The notes beneath the pieces are model-generated. The model did not search any database and was not told the DNA's origin. It saw only the letters and a list, made by a program, of their open reading frames with translations. The position numbers were made by a program, and so were the translations under genes. A stretch of DNA of 56,948 nt from Gracilaria domingensis (lineage: Eukaryota; Rhodophyta; Florideophyceae; Gracilariales; Gracilariaceae): positions 1 to 56,948 of the forward strand of contig VCMS01000343.1 in the NCBI GenBank assembly GCA_022539475.1. Direction: 5' to 3'. Shown here in pieces: positions 48,419 through 56,948 of this stretch (position 1 is its first letter; every line of letters starts with the position of its first letter).

Positions 48419-50686
48419 ATGGAGAAACGGGGCGCGCGCTACCCAAAGAGGGCGCCGAGCGCTCCACCAAGTGGTCACCCCATACGGGGTTCAGTGTCCT
48501 ATCCGGTGTTGGATAACCCGGAGGACCTGATTCGGAAGGAACGCCCACCCAGGGGGAAGAAGGAAGACCGAGAGGCTGGGGGCCCCTCGACCCTTCCCCG
48601 GGCTGACCAAGTGGACGGAGGAGCAGGCTCCGCAAGGGCGGAGCCCGCTCCTGTAACAACCCCAGTGGTAGACCAAATGGAGGTGCCAGTCGGACCGCGA
48701 CTGGACTTGGACGAGGTCACCCGAGTGGTAGTTGATCGAGCCTCCCAGGAGGTCCTCGACAAGGTACCTGTGGTGGTGTTACAGTACCTCGAGAACGAGG
48801 TACGAGGACACATCGACCGATTGGTTATGCTGGCTCTGCAGCAGCAGGGGGCTAAGCTTCAACCTGAGATAGTGGCCCAGGCCGCGCTCATGAAGCAAGC
48901 TCCCCCGCCTGCAGTAGACGCCACCAAACCACTTGGTATTCTCCACCCTAACCTTCCTACACAACCGACTGGTGAAGGATTTATCGACCGTATGGGGAAA
49001 GGGGCAGAGCCTCCAGGGATGGAGGGCCCGAGGTACGTTTACCTCCCCCAACCTACTGGTGTAGCTCCGTCAGGACCAAGTGGTGGAGACCCTGATGGAG
49101 ATTCGTCGAGCTCAGGAGACGAGCGTCGACGTAAACCAAATGGTAAGAAGAAGAAAACCAAAAGGGGAAAGAGAAAGAGTCGCCGGTCGGACTCGGACTC
49201 TTCGTCCTCAGACACCGATTCGGATTCGTCAGGAGACGACGACCGTACAGGTTCACGACGCAAGAGGAAGGACTCTCGCCAGAAGAAAGGAAAGAATCCC
49301 CGCAAGGGTAAGACCAAAAGGTATAACGATTCGGACTCAACTTCCGACGAGGAGACTGACCTAGAGGTGCTTACGCCGCTCAATGATTTATTCACCAAAG
49401 CGGTTGACTATCGTACCTATAGGTTAGAGAACAGACAGGCTGAGTATACCAAAGAGGTAGCTCAGAAGATAACGAAGCATCATAGGAAGCTTCGTTTTCA
49501 ACTGGGTGAAACTCGCTTTAGCGGGGATGACCCTATTGCGATCATTGATTTCCTTCAAAGGTTCAAGATCGCTTGTGACCAGAATGGGTTTTCAGAGGCA
49601 GCAGCCATGTGGCTGTTTCAATTCTACCTAACTGGTCAGGCTGGAGCGTTGCTCCACAGTCGCCTCCAAGGAAACACCATGGCGGTGGACGAAGACCAAA
49701 CGGAAATGTTGACGACATACCCACAGGTGGTTAACTTCCTACTGGAAACCTACGCGACCGATGAGGTAATCCAGGAGGCGTACGCAGAGGTGCTTGCGTA
49801 CCGCCAGCGCGCGGGACAAACCGAATTGGAATTCGCTCGCTCCTTATGGGCATTAGCCTCCCGCTGTGGAAGCGTCTTTACTACCAAAAGGTTGAAATCG
49901 ATGTACGCCGACAACGTGGCGAAGTCTATCCGATCACAGGTTCGTAACTACCTAGCTACCAACCGCACGGTCGACTACAACGCACTAGCCCGCCATGCAC
50001 AGGGACTAGGCGACACCGTTCGGTCAGGGGCCAGGAAAGACTCCGCACCACTTGGCAAACCATCGAAGGAGAAAGGAAAAACCAGGCGGTCAGTGTTTGA
50101 CGTAGAGGAAGAGGAGACCACTACGGAGGAGGCGTCCACACAATACGCCTCCCAGGGTCACCCAGTCCACTTGGTGCATGCGCAACCGACAACTCGATCG
50201 CACGGTAATACCTCTTGGTCCAGCTCGCTATCCAGCGAGCCACCCTCAAGACAAACCTCAGCTCTACCATCACAGGTATCCGTACCGGTCAGCCCGGTCC
50301 TAGCGGTACCATTCAAGCAATATGGTGAACGAGGACCACCCCCGCAGCAACGGAGTGCAGTACCTACTGGAGGCCGTCCCCCATCGCGCGCGTCGTCGCT
50401 CGCGATGAAGGACCCCACAACCGGCAATCTCCTCTGTTGGTTCTGTTTGTCGCCTCACCACTTGGCCACAGCGTGCCCAAGTGTGGCTCCGCAGAACAGG
50501 AACGCTCTCCTGACTGCTCGCCAGCAGAACCACCAGGATATATTTGGGCCCCCGGCGCGGAGCGCAGGCACGGGACACGCAAATGCGCGACCCAATGCAG
50601 CCACACCTCATCAGGTACACCTCGTTACGGAGCAGGACCAAACGGATCCCGCCCCGCAGGCGGAAAACGCCGAACAGTTGGGATAG
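48419..50686 (+). CDS. gag: Gag polyprotein (element 3)
   Basis: 755 codons from an ATG at 48419 to TAG. The N-terminus is Pro/Arg-rich. A helical segment follows (residues about 95-160), then a long acidic/basic Ser-Asp-Lys/Arg linker (about 230-310), a capsid-like region that starts near LNDLFTKAVDYRTYRLENRQ (about 320) and matches the KLLSYRYYRLEDV segment of element 1 gag, and a CCHC zinc knuckle near residue 670 (CWFCLSPHHLATAC). The intact frame is notable because pol is broken. Pol overlaps its end in the -1 frame. Probable role: particle formation and RNA packaging. Confidence 0.9.
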   Translation: MEKRGARYPKRAPSAPPSGHPIRGSVSYPVLDNPEDLIRKERPPRGKKEDREAGGPSTLPRADQVDGGAGSARAEPAPVTTPVVDQMEVPVGPRLDLDEVTRVVVDRASQEVLDKVPVVVLQYLENEVRGHIDRLVMLALQQQGAKLQPEIVAQAALMKQAPPPAVDATKPLGILHPNLPTQPTGEGFIDRMGKGAEPPGMEGPRYVYLPQPTGVAPSGPSGGDPDGDSSSSGDERRRKPNGKKKKTKRGKRKSRRSDSDSSSSDTDSDSSGDDDRTGSRRKRKDSRQKKGKNPRKGKTKRYNDSDSTSDEETDLEVLTPLNDLFTKAVDYRTYRLENRQAEYTKEVAQKITKHHRKLRFQLGETRFSGDDPIAIIDFLQRFKIACDQNGFSEAAAMWLFQFYLTGQAGALLHSRLQGNTMAVDEDQTEMLTTYPQVVNFLLETYATDEVIQEAYAEVLAYRQRAGQTELEFARSLWALASRCGSVFTTKRLKSMYADNVAKSIRSQVRNYLATNRTVDYNALARHAQGLGDTVRSGARKDSAPLGKPSKEKGKTRRSVFDVEEEETTTEEASTQYASQGHPVHLVHAQPTTRSHGNTSWSSSLSSEPPSRQTSALPSQVSVPVSPVLAVPFKQYGERGPPPQQRSAVPTGGRPPSRASSLAMKDPTTGNLLCWFCLSPHHLATACPSVAPQNRNALLTARQQNHQDIFGPPARSAGTGHANARPNAATPHQVHLVTEQDQTDPAPQAENAEQLG

Positions 50687-50720
50687 AGGCCTTCCCCAAC
50701 TGTCCGAAGACGGAAGGCCT
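50662..50720 (+). promoter_or_regulatory. Candidate -1 frameshift pseudoknot, gag/pol (element 3)
   Basis: An A-rich heptamer GGAAAAC (50662-50668) is followed by a 5-base spacer and a compact H-type pseudoknot. Stem 1 is ACAGTTGG 50674-50681 with CCAACTGT 50696-50703. Stem 2 is AGGCCTTCC 50687-50695 with GGAAGGCCT 50712-50720. The loops are 5 and 8 bases. The gag TAG (50684-50686) lies in loop 1. Pol is open in the -1 frame. The heptamer is not a perfect X XXY YYZ slip site. Confidence 0.65.
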
Positions 50721-51568
50721 TCCAGAATCAAGTGGTGCAAGTATGGACAATTACCCATTGGTTACAGGGGAGGAGAGCCTCATGGACGGCACCGAACCGA
50801 TATGCTTTCTCAAGCATAGTAACTATAAGGTAAACGTCACCCTCGGGTTTACTTCTAGCCACTTGGTACCATGCGTCACTGTCCTGGACACCGGGGCAGG
50901 ACCTAATCTGGTGAATGCCAAATTATTAACTAACAGACAACTTAATAAGCTTCAGCCATGTACATTAACTAACCCACTGGTTGACGCCAACAACAGACCA
51001 CTAACCGTCATGGGAGCGCTTACCATAATGGTATTGATTGACACCATGAGGGTCCGAGTTCGCTTCATAGTCGTCAACCAACTGGCAACAGACTGTATCC
51101 TCGGAACAACTTTTATAGACCAGCATGTCAGGGCAATTTTTCCACGTTCTAAGACAGTTCTGTTCCATAATGGCCCCCGGATCGCCATTATTGGTAACCA
51201 CAAGGGTGCCTCTACGAAAGAGAACCGCACTCAACACCAACCGGTCCCGGAAAACACACTCTCCAACAAGGTGCGATTGGCAAAGGCGGTAACAATACCA
51301 CCTATGAACCACTTGGTAGTGAAGGTCACATGCCAACAACCTGGCCTGTTATCCATTCAGAACCATTCACGGTTGGCCGAACGACACATGACCTTAATGG
51401 CGAATGGCATAGTCGACAACATACCGACAAAACCGTTTCAGGTCTACCTGAGTAACTTCAGCAACCGCCCGGTCAAGTTGCCAAAGCTCACCGTAATTGG
51501 TCTTGCCTTACCGGCTCCCCGTACGATCTTTACAATTATACCACAATGGTCCCACGAGGTCGTGGATG

Positions 51569-51584
51569 CTAAGGAAGGGGGGGG
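51569..51584 (+). other. Internal polypurine motif 1 (element 3)
   Basis: CTAAGGAAGGGGGGGG in the protease-RT linker, at the same place as in elements 1 and 2 (protein DAKEG in all). Confidence 0.5.
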
Positions 51585-54500
51585 CAGTGTCAATTCGTTG
51601 AATTCGTCGCGAACAGACCATATGGTGCAGCGACTGGCTGAGCGAGAAGACCAGAAACTGGAGCTCGACCCAGTGACCAATTGGAAGACGGAGGTGAATA
51701 TAGGACTTGAAGGGGAAGAGCTCAGAGCTCGGATCCTTGGACTCCTGGAGCCATTCAGTACCATGTGGTCGGGTAAGCTGGGAGCCATTAAGGCCACCCA
51801 GCACAGGATTGACCTCAAACCGGACTCCCGTCCCATCCACCAACAGCCATACCGCGCGGGACATAAGGCCCGTGAGGTAGAGCTGGAGGAGGTAGAGCGG
51901 ATGCTCCGCGAGGGGGTTATAGAACCGGCAAACTCGGAATGGGCTAGCCCTGTAGTGCTAGTCCAAAAACGAGGAGAGACCCGTATGAGGTTCTGTATTG
52001 ACTACAGAAAACTTAATGCCGTAACGGTAAGGGACTCGTACCCCATCCCGAGGATGGATGAATGCATCGACTCCCTAGGAGATGCGAACATCTTTACCAC
52101 ACTGGACGCCAACTGCGGGTATTGGCAGATCGAAATACCAGAGGGTGACCGTGATAAGACTGCGTTTACATGCCACGCAGGCCTGTATCGCTTCTTACGC
52201 ATGCCGTTTGGTTTAAGAAACGCCCCCGCTACCTTCCAAAGGGCGTTAGACATCATACTGTCTAAAGTGAAGTGGACAACCGCATTGGTATACATAGATG
52301 ACGTAGTCATCTACTCGAGGTCCATAGAGGAGCACTTCTCGCACGTCCAAGTGGTACTGCAGTTGCTACAAGAGGCAGGCGTGACCCTCAAACTACGAAA
52401 GTGTATGTTCTTCAACCAAGAGGTAGAGTACCTAGGGCATACAATAAGCCCCGGGAAACTTGAAGTGACCAAACGGAATATCCGAGCGGTACAGGAAGCG
52501 AAGCTCCCTACGTCGCAGACGGACATACGATCCTTTATAGGTCTATGCAACGTCTACCGGCGGTTCATCAAGGGTTTTGCAAAGATAGCCGCACCCCTGA
52601 ACCGGAGGTTGCAGAAGGGGCAGCCCACACACTTTGACCACCTGGAAGAGGACGAGGTGGAGGCGTTCTATACATTGAAAGCAGCGCTTCTCTCCTCACC
52701 GGTACTGGCATTGCCCAAAACGGGACTCCCGTATACACTGGACACAGATGCGTCGGACGCCCAAATAGGTTGCTGCCTAATGCAGGAACAGGAGGACGGC
52801 AAGCTCGCACCAATTGGGTATTGGAGTAGAGCTCTTAACCAAGCGGAGCAGAACTACACCGTAACGGAGAAGGAATGCCTAGCGGTTGTTTGGAGTATGC
52901 TCATGCTACGTCCTTACCTATATGGTGTGCGCTTCACGCTCCGAACGGATCACGACTCCTTGAGGTGGATATTAGGCTTGGCGGACGCATCGGGTCGTCT
53001 GGCCCGATGGCGTCTGAGACTCTCGGAGTTTGAGTACGATGTGCAGTACCGCCCCGGGTCAAGCACCGAGTGGCAGATGCATTGTCCCGGTTGAATACCG
53101 AAGGATTGGACACTGACCCAGTGGACGACGACATCCCATGCTTTACTATAGAACCAGCTAACCACGAGGTCAATGAAGTTCTGAAGGGATACTGGCATGA
53201 TGACAGTACGTACCAAGTGGTAGTGGAGACCCTCCTCCCTGTGGAGGAAGGGGAACAGGCTCCAATCACCCGTGAGGAATTCTTACGCGAACAATCGACC
53301 GATAGGTTGTGCAAAACGCTCGCTGACGTACTTGGAAGAAAGGATTCTCATTTCGACGTCGACCACAATGGGTACCTCATCAGACGCTCACCTTTAGACG
53401 GAGCTCTCCAGAAGGTCGTACCTGAGTCATTAAGACAAAGGGTGTTATATTGTCACACAATCCACGGCTTTCGGGACACCCTGGAGCCACGCGGTTGTAC
53501 TATACCCTTCGGAGGCAATTCTACTGGCCGCATATGGCTAACGATGTATATACCAATGTGGCGCAATGCAATTCGTGCATTAAGACCCGAGGTGGTGTGG
53601 CGAAGCACAGGAAGTACCTAAAGCTATTCCCGGCGGCGGGGCCCTGGAATTCGTAGCAATCGACATACTGGGTCCCCTGCCCAAGACCTCAGAGGGTTAC
53701 CGCTTTGTAGTAGTCATAACCGACAGGTTCACAAAGCTCACCAGAGCCATACCTCTGAAGAACCAAACGGCAACGACACTAGCGACAGCCTTCCTGGAGA
53801 ATTGGGTCTACCCGTACGGTGCTCCCATGTACCTACTGACCGATAACGGTTCGAACCTAGCTTCTAAGTTCTTCGAGGCGGTTTGTACAATGCTAGGGGT
53901 CAAGCCTACTTCACCACGGCCTATCATCCGCAAACAAACGGCCAAGTGGAACGCTTCAATAAGACCCTAGTGGCACGCCTACGGCACTATGTCGAAGAGC
54001 ACCAAACCACATGGTCTGAGTATGTCCAACCATTGACATATGCGTACAACCTCCAGGTCCACAGGGTCACTCAAACAACCCATTCGACCTGGTACTTTCG
54101 CGAACACCACATGGTATTATCGTCCAGCCCGGACCTGACCGCTCGGAAGCGGCCGGGACACTCACACCGGCGAAGGTCAAGAGAAACATACTCCAGAAGT
54201 TACGCGCCGCTTTGGCTGCTGCCAAAGTTAAGATGACATCAGCCCAAGAACGGTATAAAGCGGACTATGACCGAACGGTGAGCAAAGTGACCAAAGTGGT
54301 AGCAGGAGACATGGTCTTCCTTGACGTGCCACCAAATGGTAAGCGACCAACCCCAGCGGAGATGGAAGAGGACATCCGCCTTGAGGCGGATATCAATTCT
54401 AAACTACTACCCAAGTCCACGGGACCATACAAGGTGATTCGCTCCGACGAGCATACCGCTACGGTCATAATGGAAGGTTTGGAGAACACGGTCTCCATCG

Positions 54501-54746
54501 ACAGGATTGTCAAGGCCGCACAACCGACGACAGCGAATGCACAACCAATAGGTGAGCCAACGCAGCAGGAAGCGGAGAGGGAGCAAACGTCTCCCAAACC
54601 CCCCCCTATGATGAGTCAGCCGAGCGGTCAACCTTCCACCAGAGCCGTACCGGCTGACCCCACGACCCAAGCGGCACAGGAGATCGAGCCTCCGCAAGAC
54701 CAACGGGTCACACCACCCACGGGGAGCCACGCACCCCCATGACCAA

Positions 54747-54983
54747 ATGGAAGAGTCACACCCTCAAGTAGACACTCAGGAGTGCGCTATTGACACCATT
54801 GTAGGTCACGAACACACCACAAAGGGTATGCGCTACCGGGTAAGATGGTATGGATGGTCGCCCGAGCACGACTCTATGGAACCACCTGGTCATATCCCTA
54901 ACAACTTCATCATCCGATACTGGCGCAAACAAGGGCGAACGCCCCCACCAACTGGTATTGCTCCGCGTGGTACGCGTCGCTAA
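54747..54983 (+). CDS. Separate chromodomain ORF (element 3, 78 aa)
   Basis: ATG at 54747, 4 bases after the pol TGA and in another frame, so it is again a separate ORF. The chromodomain core reads IDTIVGHEHTTKGMRYRVRWYGWSPEHDSMEP in two parts around the GM turn, followed by a closing helix NNFIIRYW. The Trp and second aromatic (WYGW) of the methyl-lysine cage are present; the first aromatic is replaced by Cys (ECAID). The separation of chromodomain and pol is thus shared by both families in the window. Confidence 0.78.
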   Translation: MEESHPQVDTQECAIDTIVGHEHTTKGMRYRVRWYGWSPEHDSMEPPGHIPNNFIIRYWRKQGRTPPPTGIAPRGTRR

Positions 54984-54996
54984 GGAAGGGGGGGGG
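54980..54996 (+). other. Polypurine motif 2 (element 3)
   Basis: CTAAGGAAGGGGGGGGG, overlapping the end of the chromodomain ORF. No LTR follows here, so it is an internal copy. Confidence 0.5.
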
Positions 54997-55047
54997 TATC
55001 GAAGCCGTTGAACGCCACGGGGGTTATCGAAGCCGTTGAACGCCACG
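54997..55047 (+). repeat. 23-base direct repeat after the polypurine motif
   Basis: The same 23 bases (TATCGAAGCC ... CGCCACG) occur at 54997-55019 and 55025-55047, separated by GGGGT. It looks like a local duplication. Confidence 0.85.
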
Positions 55048-55159
55048 CTACACGAAAAGCTAACTAACTAACCTAACAGGAAACAAAAGAAGATCAGAGA
55101 TCACAATGCAAGACACTTTATTAGTCGAGAAGAATCCACGAGAGCGAACCCGAGGTGAC

Positions 55160-56867
55160 TTAGGAGGCCTTGGAGGACCCACGGCCACGTCCGCGTCCAC
55201 GACCGGTTCCACGACCGCGACCACGTCCACGGGAGGTCCCGCGAGATGAAGCGGAACCTCCACGACCAGAGGACACCGACACAGGTCCGGCGGAGCTTCC
55301 ACCCCCGCCGCTAGCCGCGCTCGCTGGCGCAACCACCACTTGGTAAGGGAGCAGAAGTACCAGCAGGTCCCGCAGGGGTACCGCTGCTGACTACCGGCAT
55401 GGTATTCGCAGGACCAGTGAGTGGATGGAAGGAAGGCGGTAAGCTAGACGGAGGGATGCCACCAGAGGTCGGAGGAGCAAGACCACTAGACGGCCCTGCA
55501 CCGGGGGTCAGACCAGTAGGCGGCATAGGAGCACCGGACGTCGACGGAAGCGGAGCCGAACGGAAACCAGTTGAGAAACCACTTGGTGCTCCTGTCCCAG
55601 TACTTGCTGGAGGAAGAGGAACGTTGTGAGGACCAAGCGGAGTATGGAAAGGTGCCGAAGGATCACAGACACGCGAGGAGGTCCACCAAGGGATTGATAC
55701 GGTACGCAAGGCCCACCAAAGCCTAACCATTGGGTCGCAGGTTGCTGTGACGCAGGAGCGTACGGGTTTGAAACTTCCACAGGGGGGTCGATGTAACGGC
55801 GCGTGGCCTTCCACAGGTTGCTCAACTGGACCTAACATAGGCTGTCACCTCAACGGTAGAGATTGCGCTGGAAGTAATGCGCGGAACTGCGCAGCTCAGA
55901 AGGCGCCGCTCGTGGTGAGCAAACACGGGAGCAAGTTGGTAAAGAGTATCCACAGCGGTGAGGATGTCCATTTGGACGCAAGGAACGGTTGACAGTGCAA
56001 CCATCGAGGCGTGGTTGAAGACGAGCCAAGGGCTCCGTGCGCCCTCCTGACACCCACCAGGGGCACCGGGATTACACCGGAAGCGACTGGAAACCACCAG
56101 AAAGGGCCCTGGGAGTCTCCGTATTTCCGGAGGGTGAGGCGCCGCCTGAGGGTTTCGCCAGGCGCACGCACTTGGAACAGGCGCAGCGCAACGCTGGTCG
56201 GAGGAGCTAGCCTGTACAGGTGCCGACGGAGGCAATGCGGGCGGGACTATAGTTCTCGCAGCCACATTGTTCAGCGTAGTATCTGTCCATTACATGGGGT
56301 CCTTCGTCCGGGTCAGATCTGTGCTTGCTGTTGGAGGAGGAACGATGCTATGAACCTCGCAAGGGTCGTAGACATACCCCCCTGTTCAGACCGTATGGAG
56401 CGCCTGCGCCCATTGTGGTTTACTTACCAGTAGGCAGTGATGGTAACATATCAACGCTGCGCAGTATATTTGGTGCCCCCACGGATGTTGGCGAGCGCCA
56501 TGGCACGATGTCGCCGACAAACGAGACATTTGTACAGATTGGAATATTGAAGATACGACCAAATGGCATGTTAGTGTTCCGCTCGATCCCCATACGTGGT
56601 TGGGGTCACATTTAGACACTTGGTTCATTAGGGCAGCGCGTGTCCAGTCCACCTTCCACGGAAGCCTGAAGGGCGAGGATAGCCCACCATGACGGCACTC
56701 GCGACGTCTGCATGTGTCTCTTTCTAAGAGTGGCGCAGGCGACTCTGAACGTGTATGCGGTGAGCCGACCAACGGCATATGCGTTGTTCCTCTCGAGGGA
56801 GATGCTTCCTCTACAAAGTTACGGCAAGGACCGGCGGGGTCGGCACTTCAGCCACTGACATACTCAT
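55160..56867 (-). pseudogene. Antisense ORF of element 3, decayed
   Basis: On the strand opposite to gag-pol, protein-like text is spread over several frames. Possible start: ATG at 56867 (MSMSVAEVPTPPVLAV then a stop). The middle contains MPFGRIFNIPICTNVSF and VDTLYQLAPVFAHHERRL. Near 55750 RRYIDPPVEVSNPYAPASQQ weakly resembles VYYDPWEGTMTTSAYAEW of the element 1/2 antisense protein. The end is a Pro/Ser/Gly-rich stretch (55353-55640), then, after a frameshift near 55345, an Arg-Gly-rich tail with about eight RG pairs, and a TAA at 55160-55162. Position, strand, size (about 1.7 kb) and low-complexity tail match the intact ORF of elements 1/2. The RG tail suggests nucleic-acid binding. Confidence 0.5.
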
Positions 56868-56948
56868 AGTGGTTCGCCACCTAAAGAGGGTCGATTGACT
56901 AACCATGTCCGGCGGTTGTGGTCGCTTGCGCCCAATACTCAACGTGTG

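Larger units (their letters stand above)
50662..54742 (+). pseudogene. pol: Pol polyprotein, broken (element 3)
   Basis: Open in one frame from the slip site to 53094: protease DTGAGPNLV, a linker with DAKEG, RT (FCIDYRKLNAV, YIDDVVIYS), and RNase H (DTDASDAQIG, TEKECLAVVW, TDHDSLRW). A frameshift near 53070 moves the reading to MADALSRL in another frame. Further shifts occur near 53450-53530 (integrase zinc domain HNPRLSGHPGATRLYY...CNSC), near 53905 (between LTDNGSNLASKFF and YHPQTNGQVERFN) and near 54120-54210. The last segment (54212-54742) holds GPYKVIRSDEHTAT and a Pro/Gln-rich tail. At least four frameshifts make it a pseudogene, although the catalytic residues themselves are still present. 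Confidence 0.92.
47753..55587. repeat. Interspersed palindrome ACCANNTGGT in element 3
   Basis: Counted by eye, 20 perfect copies start at 47753, 48004, 48064, 48151, 48320, 48466, 48928, 49075, 49135, 51308, 51617, 51760, 53212, 54006, 54106, 54331, 54881, 54947, 55335 and 55578. At least ten more carry one mismatch (for example 48606, 48672, 50047, 50166, 50457, 50858, 51676, 52346, 54742 and 56558). A random 8-base constraint would give well under one in this length. Copies lie in the LTR, gag, pol and the antisense gene, in all reading frames. Confidence 0.85.
47740..56948 (+). mobile_element. Element 3: older, decayed chromovirus of a related family, partial
   Basis: From the rest of its 5' LTR to the window end. 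PBS at 48291, gag 48419-50686, pol in the -1 frame with several frameshifts, chromodomain ORF 54747-54983 and a decayed antisense ORF 56867-55160; the 3' LTR is beyond the window. Protein similarity to elements 1/2 is clear in RT and integrase, but the DNA is diverged and the LTR unrelated, so it is a separate family. It carries a very large number of ACCANNTGGT palindromes, which I did not notice in elements 1 and 2. Confidence 0.9.

Noticed and set aside
1..56948. tRNA, rRNA genes or CRISPR arrays
   Set aside because: None seen. The repeats present are LTRs, transposon ends and degenerate motifs, not regular spacer arrays.

Overview
This window looks like nuclear DNA of a eukaryote with intron-poor genes and many retrotransposons. 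Single-exon secreted proteins, TATA boxes close to start codons, chromodomain Ty3/Gypsy elements and a pogo-type DNA transposon all fit a florideophyte red alga such as Chondrus. That identification is inference from gene style; no marker gene in the window settles it.

Region 1 (1-7958) is host DNA. It opens with a broken protein-kinase pseudogene (1-1290), followed by three candidate small secreted proteins of unknown function (2547-3287 +, 5195-5839 + and, less certain, 6416-6865 -) separated by long stretches with no recognisable genes. Region 2 (7959-21961) is a dead pogo-like DNA transposon with TA target duplications, TAGTGTGGG-rich ends and a transposase gene cut in two by a young full-length Ty3/Gypsy chromovirus (element 1, 8404-20359, TSD CATCA). 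Region 3 (21964-35750) is host DNA again: an FAD amine oxidase, a secreted vWA protein, a secreted GMC oxidoreductase and two paralogous secreted vWA proteins. The end of this region has unrecognised, probably broken coding fragments and GGATAT-rich DNA. Region 4 (about 35755-56948) holds a second copy of the same chromovirus in the opposite orientation (element 2, 35781-47734, TSD CAACG). It lies inside what appears to be the 5' LTR of an older, decayed, related element (element 3), which runs off the right edge.

Elements 1-3 share one layout: LTR, primer-binding site, gag with a zinc knuckle, pol in the -1 frame (protease, RT, RNase H, integrase), a separate short chromodomain ORF, and a large ORF on the opposite strand just before the 3' LTR. 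In elements 1 and 2 that antisense ORF (617 codons) is intact in both copies, although element 1 has lost pol. In element 3 a decayed ORF sits at the same place and strand. At the gag/pol junction both families have an A-rich slip site followed by a possible H-type pseudoknot; the helices fall in the same order but use different sequences. A polypurine motif, CTAAGGAGGGGGAG, occurs three times in element 2: once abutting the 3' LTR and twice inside pol. Element 3 is also filled with a 10-bp palindrome, ACCANNTGGT. The antisense gene, the recoding signal, the repeated polypurine tracts and the palindrome are the most promising undescribed features here. Element 2 is the only copy with every ORF intact and is probably able to transpose.
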